64,000 bases of DNA from Kitasatospora mediocidica KCTC 9733 (GCF_000744225.1 NZ_JQLN01000001.1:62001-126000), one strand, 5' to 3'. Positions 7,500-16,191 are shown, counted from the first letter of the stretch. The notes: generated by a model not told the origin, from the sequence alone. Numbers and translations: made by a program.

Positions 7500-9688
7500 C
7501 GCTCGTCCCGCAGCGGCTCGGAAACGGCGGGAAGGGCGAACAGGTTGCGGCGCCGTACTTCCTCACCGAGCCGCGGCGGCGCCTCCAGCGGTCCGCTGAC
7601 GGCGGCCTCCCGCTTCCTGCGACGCTCGGAACTCGCAGCGGCTGCCGGTCGAGGGGCGGGTAGCACCGCCGGCGGTGCGGCGGGGCGGTCGGCTGCCGCG
7701 GCTTGGGCCTGCTCCCGCTCCCGGGCCACCTCGACGCGCTCGGACTTCGTCATCCGAGTAGGCCACCGGTCGACGGGTTTGGCCGTGTGCATCAAGGCCA
7801 GCAGGTGTGGCAGCAGGTCGGCGTCCGTCTGGGGCTTCAACCCGGCCTTCTCGACGCGTGCGAGGAGTTCGGTGACGCGCTTGTCCCCAAAGGCGGGGAG
7901 CGTCCCCTCGGGCGGGAGACCGGTCCAGCGCAGCGGATGCCAGTCGTGGGTGAGCGGGTCTTGGAAGAACACAGTGCGCCGGTCCCTCGGCTCGCGGTGG
8001 ACGATCCACTTCGTCGCCCGCGCGCCTCCTCGGCTGGACCGCTCGCCCCAGTAGGGCCGCAGGGCCGGCCCGTCATACCAGAGTCCGCGGATCTTCACCC
8101 CGCGCCTTTCGTCGATCTTCTTCACCGCGTGCTCGGGCAGCACCTTGTAGTAGAGGTCCGGCGAGGGGATCTCCAGGGCGAAGCCACCCTGGTCGAAGGA
8201 CGCTGCGATCAGCGAGTTCGGGCTGTGGTCCCCACCTGGATCCCAGTGCGGCGCGTACTCGCCCAACCGGCGCTTCTGCCAGATGCCGACCACCCAGGTG
8301 GCGATCAGATGTTCCATCTCGGCGATGGTCAGCACTGCATCACCCTGCGGATCAGCGCCACGGTCTGCGGCGTCGACGCCCGTGTAGCCCGGCAGCCACT
8401 CGAACAGCAGCGACCGGATGCTCCCGAAGACCCGCTCGACGGCCTGCTTGTCCGTGGGACGCAAGACCCGGGCGGGCAGGATGTTGCACCCCAGCGCTTG
8501 CTGGATCCGCACCATATGGTGGTTGCGGTAGACAGCCCCGTGGTCTGTGGTCACCGTCTCCGGCGCGAAGAACGGTAGCCCGGCGACCTCGTGACCGGCG
8601 AACTCGGCGACCACCGCGGCCGGCAGACCTGGGTAGGGCCACTCCATCTCCTCGCCCCAGTCCTCGCGCATCGGCAGAGGCAGCATCACGTCCCTCAGCA
8701 GCATCGCGACGTCAACCGACGTGTCAGACACCAACGTGAGCCGGAACGCGCAGATCGAGTGGCTGTAGGTGTCCAGAGCGAGAGTGAGGTGGACCTTCAC
8801 CGCCTCGTGGAAGACACTCTCGCGGACCATCACCGGCAGCACGGTCGAGTCCAGGGCGACGACCTGGCCCGGACGGTCGATCAGCACATAGCCGCCCCGG
8901 GTGGGCAACTCGGCCGATCTGGCGTAGCGCTGGCGCTGTCGGCCGGATCCGAACCACTCCCGCCAAACCCTCCGCAACACCGCGTAGCTCGGAACCTCGG
9001 CCTCCGCGCCGAACTCCTCGCGCACGTACTGCCTGATCATTCGTTCGCGCGTGGCCATGCTCACCTTCGCCCCGTGCAACGTCTCCTGCCTGACCGCGTG
9101 GATGGCCTCTCGCACCTGCACAGTGACGCTGGGATGCCCACCGCTCTCGCGCAGCCAGCGGTCGTCCACGCAACCGAGCAGCCCGTCCCTCCGCCGAGCT
9201 GCATCCCATCGGATCAGCGTGCGCACGCTCACCCGGTCCAGCGCGAGCAGCTTCGCCTCCTGCCGGTCCATCGCTTCCAGCTCCGCAACCTTCGCCAGCC
9301 GACGCTCGGTCAGCGTGCTTGTGTCCGGGTTGTACTGAGGCTTCGGCTCCCCGGGCGAGGCCCTGAGTGGATCGCCGCTGCGAAAGCCGGTGCTGACCTC
9401 CAACAGGTGCGCGAGCCGCAGCTCGGCCAGACGCAGTCGGCCCGGCGTCAGATCGTTAACGTTCTTCGGTTGGCGGCCCCGGCCGGCGCCGTGGGCGGCC
9501 GTCCGCGACGAGGCCCGGCAGCGGGGGTGGTTGGCCAGGAACCGGAAGGTCACACACTGACGGCCGCCGTCCAACCCGACGAGGTGAACGCGGCCCGTGT
9601 GCGGTTCGCGCCGCTCGACGCGCCACTCCGCCTCGTCCAGGACGAGCTCGGCGCCGACCGACAGATCCAAGGGCACGGCCGCGGTCAT
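7496..9688 (-). CDS. tnsB: TnsB/TniA-type DDE transposase
   Basis: A 730-residue DDE transposase with an rve-type catalytic core and Mu-type C-terminus. The catalytic triad is visible: Asp in VVALDSTVLP, Asp in VTTDHGAVYRN, and Glu in DKQAVERVFGSIR. The N-terminal part holds helix-turn-helix modules for binding the end repeats; the C-terminus is Pro/Ala/Arg-rich and should contact TnsC. It starts at ATG 9688 overlapping the tnsA stop (ATGA). It is the likely binder of the TGTCACC units at 3.0 and 10.6 kb. The ORF is intact with no premature stop. Confidence 0.9.
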   Translation of the reverse strand: MTAAVPLDLSVGAELVLDEAEWRVERREPHTGRVHLVGLDGGRQCVTFRFLANHPRCRASSRTAAHGAGRGRQPKNVNDLTPGRLRLAELRLAHLLEVSTGFRSGDPLRASPGEPKPQYNPDTSTLTERRLAKVAELEAMDRQEAKLLALDRVSVRTLIRWDAARRRDGLLGCVDDRWLRESGGHPSVTVQVREAIHAVRQETLHGAKVSMATRERMIRQYVREEFGAEAEVPSYAVLRRVWREWFGSGRQRQRYARSAELPTRGGYVLIDRPGQVVALDSTVLPVMVRESVFHEAVKVHLTLALDTYSHSICAFRLTLVSDTSVDVAMLLRDVMLPLPMREDWGEEMEWPYPGLPAAVVAEFAGHEVAGLPFFAPETVTTDHGAVYRNHHMVRIQQALGCNILPARVLRPTDKQAVERVFGSIRSLLFEWLPGYTGVDAADRGADPQGDAVLTIAEMEHLIATWVVGIWQKRRLGEYAPHWDPGGDHSPNSLIAASFDQGGFALEIPSPDLYYKVLPEHAVKKIDERRGVKIRGLWYDGPALRPYWGERSSRGGARATKWIVHREPRDRRTVFFQDPLTHDWHPLRWTGLPPEGTLPAFGDKRVTELLARVEKAGLKPQTDADLLPHLLALMHTAKPVDRWPTRMTKSERVEVAREREQAQAAAADRPAAPPAVLPAPRPAAAASSERRRKREAAVSGPLEAPPRLGEEVRRRNLFALPAVSEPLRDER

Positions 9689-10512
9689 GATTCCGTCTCA
9701 CCCGGCACGACCCTCGATCGGTCGCTCAGGGGTTCCAGCAGGTCGAGACCGAGCCGACGATGCCACAACAGGTGCAGCAGATGTGCCCGCGCCACGGGCG
9801 GAAAGGCACTGGAATCCACGAGTTCACCGAATGTCCGGCCTTCGGCCGCCTCGGCCAGCAGCCCGGGCTCAACCCTGAGCGGATCCGAGACCGGGCGTCT
9901 GCGGGACGAGAAGCAGTCCAAAGTCACCGTCACGTGCTGCCGCCAGTCCGCCGCGACCGCGAAGCGCCACCCGCAGACCCGGGCCACCTCCGCGGCCGCA
10001 GCGAACGACTCCCGGTCCTTTCCCTCAATCAGCCTGGCCGGGCGGACATCGATGAGCCACACCCCCGATCGCGTCCGCACCAGGAAGTCCGGTGTGTGCA
10101 CGCGCCGCCCGGCCTGCCCGAAAAACGTGAGCCTCAGCGGCTGGGACACAACCTCGATCACCCCGGCGGCGAAGTCCAGCGCCAGCAGCAGTCGGGCCTC
10201 CTCCAGACTTTCCGAACCGTGCAACCTCCCTGTGCTGACCATGTACACGAGCCCGGGCCGATGGCGCTGATCGCGCCGCCATGTGAACCAGCGAACCGGC
10301 CCCAGCCCGCTCAACGAACTCTGCGCAAGCTCATCCAGCGGATACGAGACCGCATCGCCGCCCAGCCGCCACGCCACTGACCACCGCCGTAGCCAGCCCT
10401 CGGTCAGGTCGAGCCCGTCGCGGCCCTCGGCCAACGACACCGGGAGCAGCAGCTGATCCCAGGTGCAGCTATGCGACCACAGAGGGCTCCGCCCAGCTGG
10501 GCCGGCAGCCAT
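9685..10512 (-). CDS. tnsA: TnsA-like endonuclease subunit
   Basis: A TnsA-type endonuclease that would cut the 5' ends and make transposition cut-and-paste. The core reads SLEEARLLLALDF, HTPDFLV, then VWLIDVRP, matching the Glu, Asp and Asp-x-(Lys/Arg) pattern of the TnsA nuclease fold. The C-terminus (AHLLHLLWHRRLGLDL) is a short helical domain. The open frame runs to 10656, but the right-end repeats (10597-10668) lie inside that extension, so the ATG at 10512 giving 275 residues is more likely. It is the first gene of the transposition operon. Confidence 0.8.
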   Translation of the reverse strand: MAAGPAGRSPLWSHSCTWDQLLLPVSLAEGRDGLDLTEGWLRRWSVAWRLGGDAVSYPLDELAQSSLSGLGPVRWFTWRRDQRHRPGLVYMVSTGRLHGSESLEEARLLLALDFAAGVIEVVSQPLRLTFFGQAGRRVHTPDFLVRTRSGVWLIDVRPARLIEGKDRESFAAAAEVARVCGWRFAVAADWRQHVTVTLDCFSSRRRPVSDPLRVEPGLLAEAAEGRTFGELVDSSAFPPVARAHLLHLLWHRRLGLDLLEPLSDRSRVVPGETES

Positions 10513-10596
10513 GGAGGGCTGCCCACGATGCTCGAAGCTCTTCACCCCGCCAGAGAACTCGGGCGGACTGGTCGCCCGCAAACGAACTCCGGAGTT

Positions 10597-10668
10597 GGTG
10601 ACAACCAGACCGAAAACCTGGACCACATGACAACAAAACCGACCATCTGGTGCCAACCAGAGCGATCA
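10597..10668 (-). repeat. Right-end TnsB-like sites of the Tn7-like element
   Basis: Three units in GGTGACA orientation at about 10597-10616, 10624-10644 and 10649-10668, the last two with one or two changes in the core (ATGACA, GGTGCCA). Read leftward they are inverted copies of the left-end units. The array lies directly upstream of tnsA, so TnsB binding here could also repress the operon, as known for Tn7. Confidence 0.55.
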
Positions 10669-10760
10669 AACCGGCCGTAGGACCCAGCTCAGACCACCAG
10701 CCCCGTGCCATGTAGCTCGCAAAGTCGCACCGACACGGCAGAGAACAGGCGGGCCAGGCA

Positions 10761-11396
10761 GTGGCGCAGAGCAGCGGGGTACACCGGCGGTGGCGGCCGC
10801 CGTACGCGCTCGATCTGGGCCAGGTCGCGGCGCCGCTGCACCGCGGCGCCGCCGACCCGGCAGCCCGCTGGCACGCCGGCGCACTGTGGCGGGCCGTTCG
10901 AACACCCGAAGGCATCGGGACGATCCGCATCGCCCCGTGCCCGAGCGCCGGAGAGGTCGACGCGACAGCCTGGGGAGACGGGGCCCCGTGGCTGCTGGAG
11001 ACAGTGCCCGCCATGCTCGGCACGTTCGACGAACCGCACACCCTGGTCCTGCCGCCCGGCCCGCTACGAGAGGTCCAGCGCCGCAACCCCGGGCTGCGCC
11101 TTGGATCGACCGGGCTGGTGATGGACTCCCTGATTCCCGCGATCCTGGAGCAGAAGGTGACCGTGCTGGAAGCACGGCGCGCCTGGCATCACCTGCTGCG
11201 CCGCTTCGGCACAGCGGCACCCGGCCCGCTCGCGGACCTACGGGTGGCGCCCGCCGCCCGGCAGTGGGCGCTGATCCCCTCCTGGGACTGGCACCAGGCC
11301 GGCGTCGACCCGAAGCGCTCGGCCACCATCCAGCGAGCGGAGCGGCCGGCTCCCCGGCTGGAGGAGGCCTCGGCGATGAACTCCCAGGCGGCCACG
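10761..11396 (+). pseudogene. AlkA-type DNA glycosylase, C-terminally truncated
   Basis: The reading frame matches the N-terminal part of actinomycete DNA-3-methyladenine glycosylase 2 family proteins: RRWRPPYALDL, the LRRG-like APLHRGAADP, then VLEQKVTVLEARRAWHHLL and IPSWDWHQAGVDPKRSATIQ. The frame departs near 11396, before the helix-hairpin-helix and catalytic Asp, so the product would be inactive. The truncation lies between the transposon right end and the 22-bp-IR element at 11478. About 80 bases in between, read leftward (VDLVPDDLF), look like the start of an IS5-type transposase. Confidence 0.65.
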
Positions 11397-11598
11397 AACA
11401 GGTCATCCGGGACAAGATCAACACGCACCCGGACAGCCTGCCGAACAAGATCGTCAATCACAAGAGCGCGACTCAGCTCAGAGCGTGGTGGTGAACCGGG
11501 TGATGTTCGGTGGGGTCGGGTTGTGAATGCCTCGGTCGGTCGCGCCTCCGACGCAGTACCTTGGGCCGGTGGATGAGATGCCAGTCCCGACGGCGGGT

Positions 11599-11958
11599 AT
11601 GACGGTCAGCGTTCGGATGCGCCAGGACGTAGTGATCGTCGATCCGGAGCGTTTTGTCGCTTCGGCCCGTGCGGCGTACCGCGAAGCCTCCCCTGAAATC
11701 ACCGAGGAGAGGGCGGCCGAGGACATCCACGATGTCTACGAGGCTGTGTGGGCTCTGCTGGACCGCTTCGGTCGACTCGCAGCCGACGCACCAGTGTCCA
11801 CCGGACTCCCCGGCCAACGGATTCTGGACCGCTCAGACGGACTCTCACCTGCGGGCGAGCGCCAGCACATCGTGCTGAACGATCCGCAGCCACTCCAGGA
11901 CTACGGCTGCTTCATGCCCGAGGAGTACGACCCGTTCGCCATCCCGCCAGGGGTGTGA
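11599..11958 (+). CDS. Hypothetical protein in IR-bounded element
   Basis: About 119 residues starting MTVSVRMRQDVVIVDPERF, ending DYGCFMPEEYDPFAIPPGV. Similar small proteins (VDPERF..AAR.AYR and DYGCFLPEDPF) occur next to mobile elements in Streptomyces, from memory. There is no recognised domain; the middle is a helical EEAAEDIHDVYEAVWALLDRFG segment. ATG 11527 would add 24 residues. It may be an accessory gene of the IR-bounded element. Confidence 0.5.
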   Translation: MTVSVRMRQDVVIVDPERFVASARAAYREASPEITEERAAEDIHDVYEAVWALLDRFGRLAADAPVSTGLPGQRILDRSDGLSPAGERQHIVLNDPQPLQDYGCFMPEEYDPFAIPPGV

Positions 11959-12105
11959 CGGCGTCCACCGCGACAGACTGCTCCGAAAGATCATTTCTCT
12001 GAAGAAATCTCGAACGCTCGTGCTGGCCACTGGGCGGGTGTAGACGAACGGGCCTCTTGGTAGGAGTGCGGTTGTCGAGACCAACCCTCCGGCCCAGGAG
12101 GCCCG

Positions 12106-13062
12106 TTGCCGTACCAGTTCACCATTCCCGTGCCGGGCGATGCCACTTCGGTCACTCTGGCGTGTGACTGCTTCGTTCACCAGTACGGGGCGATCGTGGC
12201 GGGGCGGCGTGCGCCGCACTACCCGTCTGACATGACGGATGCGGAATGGGCCCAGATCAAGGCCTCGATGCCGGTGCCGGCCTGGTTGGAGGGCCGGGGC
12301 GGACGCCCCGAGGCCCACTGCCACCGTGAGATGGTCGACGCAGTGCGCTACCTCGTTGACAACGGCGCGAAGTGGCGGGCGATGCCCGTCGACCTGCCGG
12401 CCTCGCGCAAGGTCTACGACTTCTTCCGCCGCTGGTCGCGCCACGGATACGTGCGCGAGCTCTACCAGCGGCTACGTCGCCTGCAGCGCGAGCGGGAGGG
12501 CCGGGCGGGAGAACCGAGCGCGGGCATCATGGACGCCCAGTCGGTGGACGGCTCGGAGACCTGCCCGGCCGCCACGCGCGGGACCGACGGCAACAAGCTC
12601 CGCGACGGACGCAAGCGCCACATCCTGACCGACACGGGCGGCCTGCTGCTGGAGATCACCGTCACCCCCGCGAACATGCACGACTCGGTGGCCGCCCCGG
12701 AACTCATCGACGCGTTCATGGCCGAGCACGGACGCCTGCTGAAACTGGTCTGGGCGGACACCGCCTACCAGGGCCCGGCACTGGCGGAGGCGTTCGCGGC
12801 GCACGGAGTCAGGGTCGAGGTCGTCAAACGCCCGGACGGGACCAGGGGATTCGTGGTGCTCGCCCGCAGGTGGGCGGTCGAGCACACACTGGGCTGGCTC
12901 TCACGGGCCCGGCGCCTTAACCGCGACCACGAGCGCCGGCCCGACCACCACACTCAGATGGTGTGGTGGGCCGGCCTGATCACGCTGACGCGGAAGCTGG
13001 CGAAGGACCGTCTGCACTGGCCGGAGTTCCGGCCCGGGCGCCTGGACCCGCGGCAGGCCTGA
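12106..13062 (+). CDS. IS5-family DDE transposase
   Basis: About 318 residues. N-terminal DUF4096-like part (YPSDMTDAEWAQIKASMPVP), then the DDE core: Asp in GIMDAQSVDGSE, Asp in VWADTAYQGP, Glu in AVEHTLGWLSRARRLNRDHE. The start is TTG 12106, five bases after AGGAGG. An inverted repeat (GGGCCTCTTGG around 12050 and CCAGGAGGCCC ending at 12104) can fold so that the RBS is sequestered, a feature that limits translation from outside transcripts. The ORF is intact, so the copy may be active. Confidence 0.88.
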   Translation: MPYQFTIPVPGDATSVTLACDCFVHQYGAIVAGRRAPHYPSDMTDAEWAQIKASMPVPAWLEGRGGRPEAHCHREMVDAVRYLVDNGAKWRAMPVDLPASRKVYDFFRRWSRHGYVRELYQRLRRLQREREGRAGEPSAGIMDAQSVDGSETCPAATRGTDGNKLRDGRKRHILTDTGGLLLEITVTPANMHDSVAAPELIDAFMAEHGRLLKLVWADTAYQGPALAEAFAAHGVRVEVVKRPDGTRGFVVLARRWAVEHTLGWLSRARRLNRDHERRPDHHTQMVWWAGLITLTRKLAKDRLHWPEFRPGRLDPRQA

Positions 13063-13570
13063 ACAGGCCCCGCTCTCGCAGGAGCCAGCCGCGCGCCTGG
13101 AGCGCATAGGCACGATGGCGCACCTTCTCCACCTCGTTCAACCGCGCCGCGTCCCGCCCCAGTGCCCGGGTCAGCTCCTGCACCGTGACCGGCCCCGGCG
13201 CGGCCAGGGCCGTCTCGAAGACCTGCCGGTAGGCCCCGCACAGCGCATCGGCTCCCAGCCCCGCCTGCCAGGCCGGCGGTCGGGCATCGTAGCCCTCTCG
13301 CAGCACCGGACCCGTCGGCAGTGTCCCGGCCACACCCACGGGCTTCTCCACCACGATCGGCGCTGGTGACGCCCCGTCACCCTCCCGTCCCACACCCGGC
13401 CCTTCGGCGAACATGAGCGCCACCTCCTCGCGGGCGATCCGCGCGTGCTCCAGCCGCTGGCGAGCCGCCTCCGCCTGCACCTCGGCCTCACGCAGCATCT
13501 CCAGCCAGGACTCCAGATCCTCCCGGGCCCGCGCCTCCCGGACTTCCAGCAATGCGATCACCGACGGCAC
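12980..13570 (-). CDS. IS-associated accessory protein, C-terminus altered by IS5 insertion
   Basis: About 196 residues. It begins VPSVIALLEVREARARED with a long charged helix (coiled-coil-like to about residue 60), followed by a Gly/Pro linker and a winged-helix-like C-terminal part (VTVQELTRALGRDAARLNEVEKVRHR). Proteins of this pattern accompany mobile elements in Streptomyces, from memory. The last 25 or so residues (AGPGARAGTPASADGPSP) are read out of the antisense of the IS5 transposase, so the natural C-terminus was lost. GTG 13570 has GGAGG upstream. Confidence 0.55.
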   Translation of the reverse strand: MPSVIALLEVREARAREDLESWLEMLREAEVQAEAARQRLEHARIAREEVALMFAEGPGVGREGDGASPAPIVVEKPVGVAGTLPTGPVLREGYDARPPAWQAGLGADALCGAYRQVFETALAAPGPVTVQELTRALGRDAARLNEVEKVRHRAYALQARGWLLRERGLFRPAAGPGARAGTPASADGPSPASASA

Positions 13571-13692
13571 TCCGCACCTCCACAACCAGACGAACCCTCC
13601 GCTGGCTGCCCGCAGCCGGCCACCCCGACACCGCCACCACCCGAAAGCTGCCGGTCATCGAGCTACAGACCGGTTCACCACCACGCTCTGAC

Positions 13693-14126
13693 TGCGCGTC
13701 GATGATCCCGGCGGTCGGCTCCGGATCACGGCCCGCGGCCCGGCGGACCCGGTCGCGCAGCCGGTCGTGGAACTCGGTCACCAGGCCGGTGTCGCGCCAG
13801 CGTCGGAAGAAGGCGTAGACGCGGTCCCACGCGGGGAAGTCCGCGGGTACCGCCCTCCAGGCGATGCCGCCCGCGACCAGGTAGCGCACAGCGTCGACCA
13901 GTTGCCGGTGGCAGTAGCCCTCCGGCTGCCCGCCGCGGCCTTCCAGCCAGGCGGGCACGGGCATCGCGTCGCGCACGACCGCCCATTCCGCGTCGGTCAT
14001 GTCCGAGGGGTACCTCGGACGCCTGTGCGGGCGACCCCCGGCGTTCCCGAACCGATGAGCGAGGCAGTCACACGACAGGGGTACGGAGTTGGACGGCAAC
14101 GTCACGGAGACGGAAGACTGCGGCAC
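13693..14126 (-). pseudogene. IS5-family transposase, truncated
   Basis: A second IS5 transposase related to the one at 12106: YPSDMTDAEWAVVRDAMPVP, the RYLVAGGIAWRAVPADFPAW helix and GIIDAQ. The frame is cut after DAQ by the right inverted repeat of the 11478-13692 element, so the other two catalytic residues are missing. It starts at GTG 14126 behind AGGAGG, and a GGGGCCTCC/GGAGGCCCC inverted repeat again encloses the RBS. Confidence 0.8.
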
Positions 14127-14405
14127 CAGGGGCCTCCTGTTGCTCGACTGGATTCGACACCCACGAGCTGTGCGGGAGGCCCCACTTTCATGCCCTGCCG
14201 ACCGAAAGATCACCCGGCCGAGTCGGCAGACTCGAACTCACGATCACCAAGATCGATAGAGCAACGGCTTCTGAGTATCCGGCTGTGACCAGCGACGACC
14301 AGATCGGTTGAGACGTCAGGCCAGTCCCGGTCCCAGGTGATCTGCTCCGACGTCGGAGGAGCGGACCGGATCACCTGAGTACGTAAGAACGGTAGGCCGT
14401 GGGGA
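14127..14405. other. Intergenic region with RBS-sequestering repeat, no gene seen
   Basis: Contains the left arm of the IS5 RBS hairpin (about 14178-14187) and, around 14215-14290 on the minus strand, a weak tRNA-3'-half-like stretch (GTGAGTTCGAGTC) that does not fold properly. No gene seen. Confidence 0.4.
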
Positions 14406-14829
14406 TTATGCCTCGGTCAGGTAGAGGACGTTCAGGTCCCTGAGGGTGATGCCGTTGTCGAGCTGTACGTGGCAGGTCCCCGATTGGGTGCCGGGCTGAC
14501 GCTTGCGGATCTCGGCGATCTTCCTGGCGCTCCTGGGCCCACGGGTCCTCGGTGTCGCCCGCCTCGGGCTCGCCGACGTTGCGGCTCAACTCCTCTTCGA
14601 CTTGCTGCACATCGTCCTCGATGCCCTGCCGGAAGGCCGCGAGATCCTTGGCGCTGAGCTGACCCAGCTCGGCCCAGGTCACGATGCCCTGGGTCCCGGC
14701 TGCCATGCACACATTGCTAGCCATCGTCGTAGGCCCGGTGGCGCCGGGCCCGGACGCGCTCACCACCACCCGGGGGACCAACTCGATCTCCTGGGCGAGC
14801 TTGCAGCGAACGCCTACTGCCAACGCCAT
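14406..14829 (-). pseudogene. Hypothetical protein with +1 frameshift
   Basis: The first frame from ATG 14829 gives MALAVGVRCKLAQEIELVPR, an Ala/Gly-rich segment and an acidic helix (WAELGQLSAKDLAAFRQGIE). After EDPWAQERQ near 14533 that frame turns into low-quality sequence. The frame one base further gives a coherent ending, KIAEIRKRQPGTQSGTC then VQLDNGITLRDLNVLYLTEA and TAA at 14406. A single extra base explains it. It could be a pseudogene, a sequencing error or a programmed shift. Function unknown. Confidence 0.5.
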
Positions 14830-14980
14830 GTCAGATCCTCTTCTCGGACGCATCGCGAAACCAAATGATCATTTCGACGGCGAAGCTACCCAGCTCACAC
14901 GCCAAGCAACCAACGCGCAACCCCTCGTTGGCCACGCCAGCTGCAAACTCTGGCCATCCACGGCGCTCAGTCACAGGAGG

Positions 14981-15508
14981 TCAGCGCCACTGGTAGGCCG
15001 CTCCGCTCATCGCCGGGAGCAGCACCGGGCCGCCTGCGGCGGTGTCGGGCAGGACGGCCTGGGCGAGGGCGGCGCCGACGTCCGGGTACAGGTGGAGGCC
15101 GGCCGCGTCGGCCACCGGCAGCCACACCACCGGCGCCTCGTCGGGAGCGTCCTGCTCGGCCACGGCGACGGCCTCCACCAGGTGGTCGGGCAGGTGGGCA
15201 ACGTAGACCAGGTGCCGGCGCCGGAAAGGCTCCACCTCGCCCGGCCGCTCCGTCTCCTGGTCCTGGACGAACCGCAGCACCGGCGGCACGGGCAGCGCCG
15301 CCAGGTCGAGGCCGAGCTCCTCGAGGAGCTCCCGGCGCAGCGCGTCGATCGGGTCCTCGTCGTCCTCGTCCTCGCCCACGCCGCCGGGGAAGGAGAGTTG
15401 TACTCCGGCCGGGCGCTGGCGGCGGATCAGGCAGACCAGGGCGTCGTGGAGCAGGACCGCGCACACCCGCACGCGGACCGGCCCGCTTGCCGTGCCGCTG
15501 CTCGTCAT
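14981..15508 (-). CDS. Nudix hydrolase
   Basis: A 175-residue Nudix pyrophosphohydrolase. The Nudix box follows LSFPGG and ends RELLEELGL, with the metal-binding Glu pair intact. The C-terminus has the LHLYPDV and LPAMSGAAYQWR tail shared with the gene at 26255 and with the fragments at 2688 and 50210. ATG 15508 overlaps the stop of the upstream DUF402 gene (ATGA), so the two are translated together. Substrate unknown; the partner suggests nucleotide or phosphate-ester clean-up. Confidence 0.85.
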   Translation of the reverse strand: MTSSGTASGPVRVRVCAVLLHDALVCLIRRQRPAGVQLSFPGGVGEDEDDEDPIDALRRELLEELGLDLAALPVPPVLRFVQDQETERPGEVEPFRRRHLVYVAHLPDHLVEAVAVAEQDAPDEAPVVWLPVADAAGLHLYPDVGAALAQAVLPDTAAGGPVLLPAMSGAAYQWR

Positions 15509-16191
15509 GGCCGGTACGGGGTCGCCGCTGTGGCGGCTTCGTCGGCGCCGGGCGGCAGCGTCGGCAGCGGCCAGGACGGATCCGGTGCCCAGGTCGGCCA
15601 GCCGCCGGCGAACGGCCCGGCGCGGTCGTCCAGCATGCCGATCGCCCTGCCTCTGGCCTGCTCGACCTGGCGGCCCGCGTAGTCGTCGACCACGCCGAGG
15701 CGGCGCAGCTGGGCGTACTCCTCGGTGTCCTTCCAGTGGTGGCCCGACAGGTCGGGGGTGATGACCAGGTCGAGGGCGAGGTCCATGGTGTCGATGCCGA
15801 GGCCGGGTCGGCACCGGTAGGGGTGTTCGAAGTTGATGTACCAGCGCAGTGGTTCTTTCGTGGTGGCGTCCTGGAAGCAGTGCACGGAGAACCACTCGCC
15901 GTTCAGGAAGTGGGACAGCAGCTCGGTGCCGGTCCAGCAGTAGTGGCCGAGGGTCCAGGTGCCGGCCGCCAGGTCTGCCAGGCCCTGCTTGCGGGTGGCG
16001 TCGTCACCGGTGCGGGTCGAGGAGATCCAGGTCGTCGGGGCCAGGGTCTCGATCCCCGGCCAGTAGGCCAGGGTCAGCACGTGGCCGGTGTCGTCGATCA
16101 CCCGTTGCGGCATCGCGGTCCACACCCGGCCGGCGTGGACGTCGCGGCGGATCACGGTGGTGCCGAGCTGGAACACGTCGGTGTCGGTCAC
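15505..16191 (-). CDS. DUF402 domain protein
   Basis: A 228-residue protein of the DUF402 family (FomD/Ntdp-like phosphatases acting on nucleotide diphosphates). Typical features are RRDVHAGRVWTAMPQRV, the strand WYINFEHPYRCRP, and the metal-site stretch DTMDLALDLVITPDLSGHHWKDTEE. It overlaps the Nudix gene downstream by four bases, so both probably act on related phosphorylated substrates. Confidence 0.8.
   Translation of the reverse strand: MTDTDVFQLGTTVIRRDVHAGRVWTAMPQRVIDDTGHVLTLAYWPGIETLAPTTWISSTRTGDDATRKQGLADLAAGTWTLGHYCWTGTELLSHFLNGEWFSVHCFQDATTKEPLRWYINFEHPYRCRPGLGIDTMDLALDLVITPDLSGHHWKDTEEYAQLRRLGVVDDYAGRQVEQARGRAIGMLDDRAGPFAGGWPTWAPDPSWPLPTLPPGADEAATAATPYRP

Larger units (their letters stand above)
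2995..10670. mobile_element. Tn7-like transposon with tnsA-tnsB-tnsC-tniQ and two cargo genes
   Basis: Four overlapping leftward genes encode a complete Tn7-type transposition set. Arrays of an approximately 22-bp TGTCACC-containing unit face inward at the left (3011-3049) and right (10597-10668), where the transposase-binding ends should lie. As in Tn7, tnsA is next to the right end and transcription runs inward. Cargo is only the two genes at 3153-4570. Exact terminal bases are uncertain: TGTCGACC at 2995 is a candidate left terminus, and the right terminus is degenerate near 10668. No flanking target duplication was confirmed. Confidence 0.75.
11478..13692. mobile_element. 2.2-kb element bounded by perfect 22-bp inverted repeats
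   Basis: The bases at 11478-11499 (TCAGAGCGTGGTGG...) are the exact reverse complement of 13671-13692. Inside are a rightward small gene (11599-11958), a leftward gene (12980-13570) and an IS5-type transposase (12106-13062) that overlaps the end of the leftward gene. The right repeat breaks the open frame of another IS5 transposase right after its DAQ motif. The element therefore inserted into one IS5 copy and was itself hit by another. It has no obvious transposase of its own. Confidence 0.6.

Noticed and set aside
14215..14290. tRNA-3'-half-like stretch on the minus strand
   Set aside because: The T-stem does not pair properly and no anticodon or acceptor arms could be folded.
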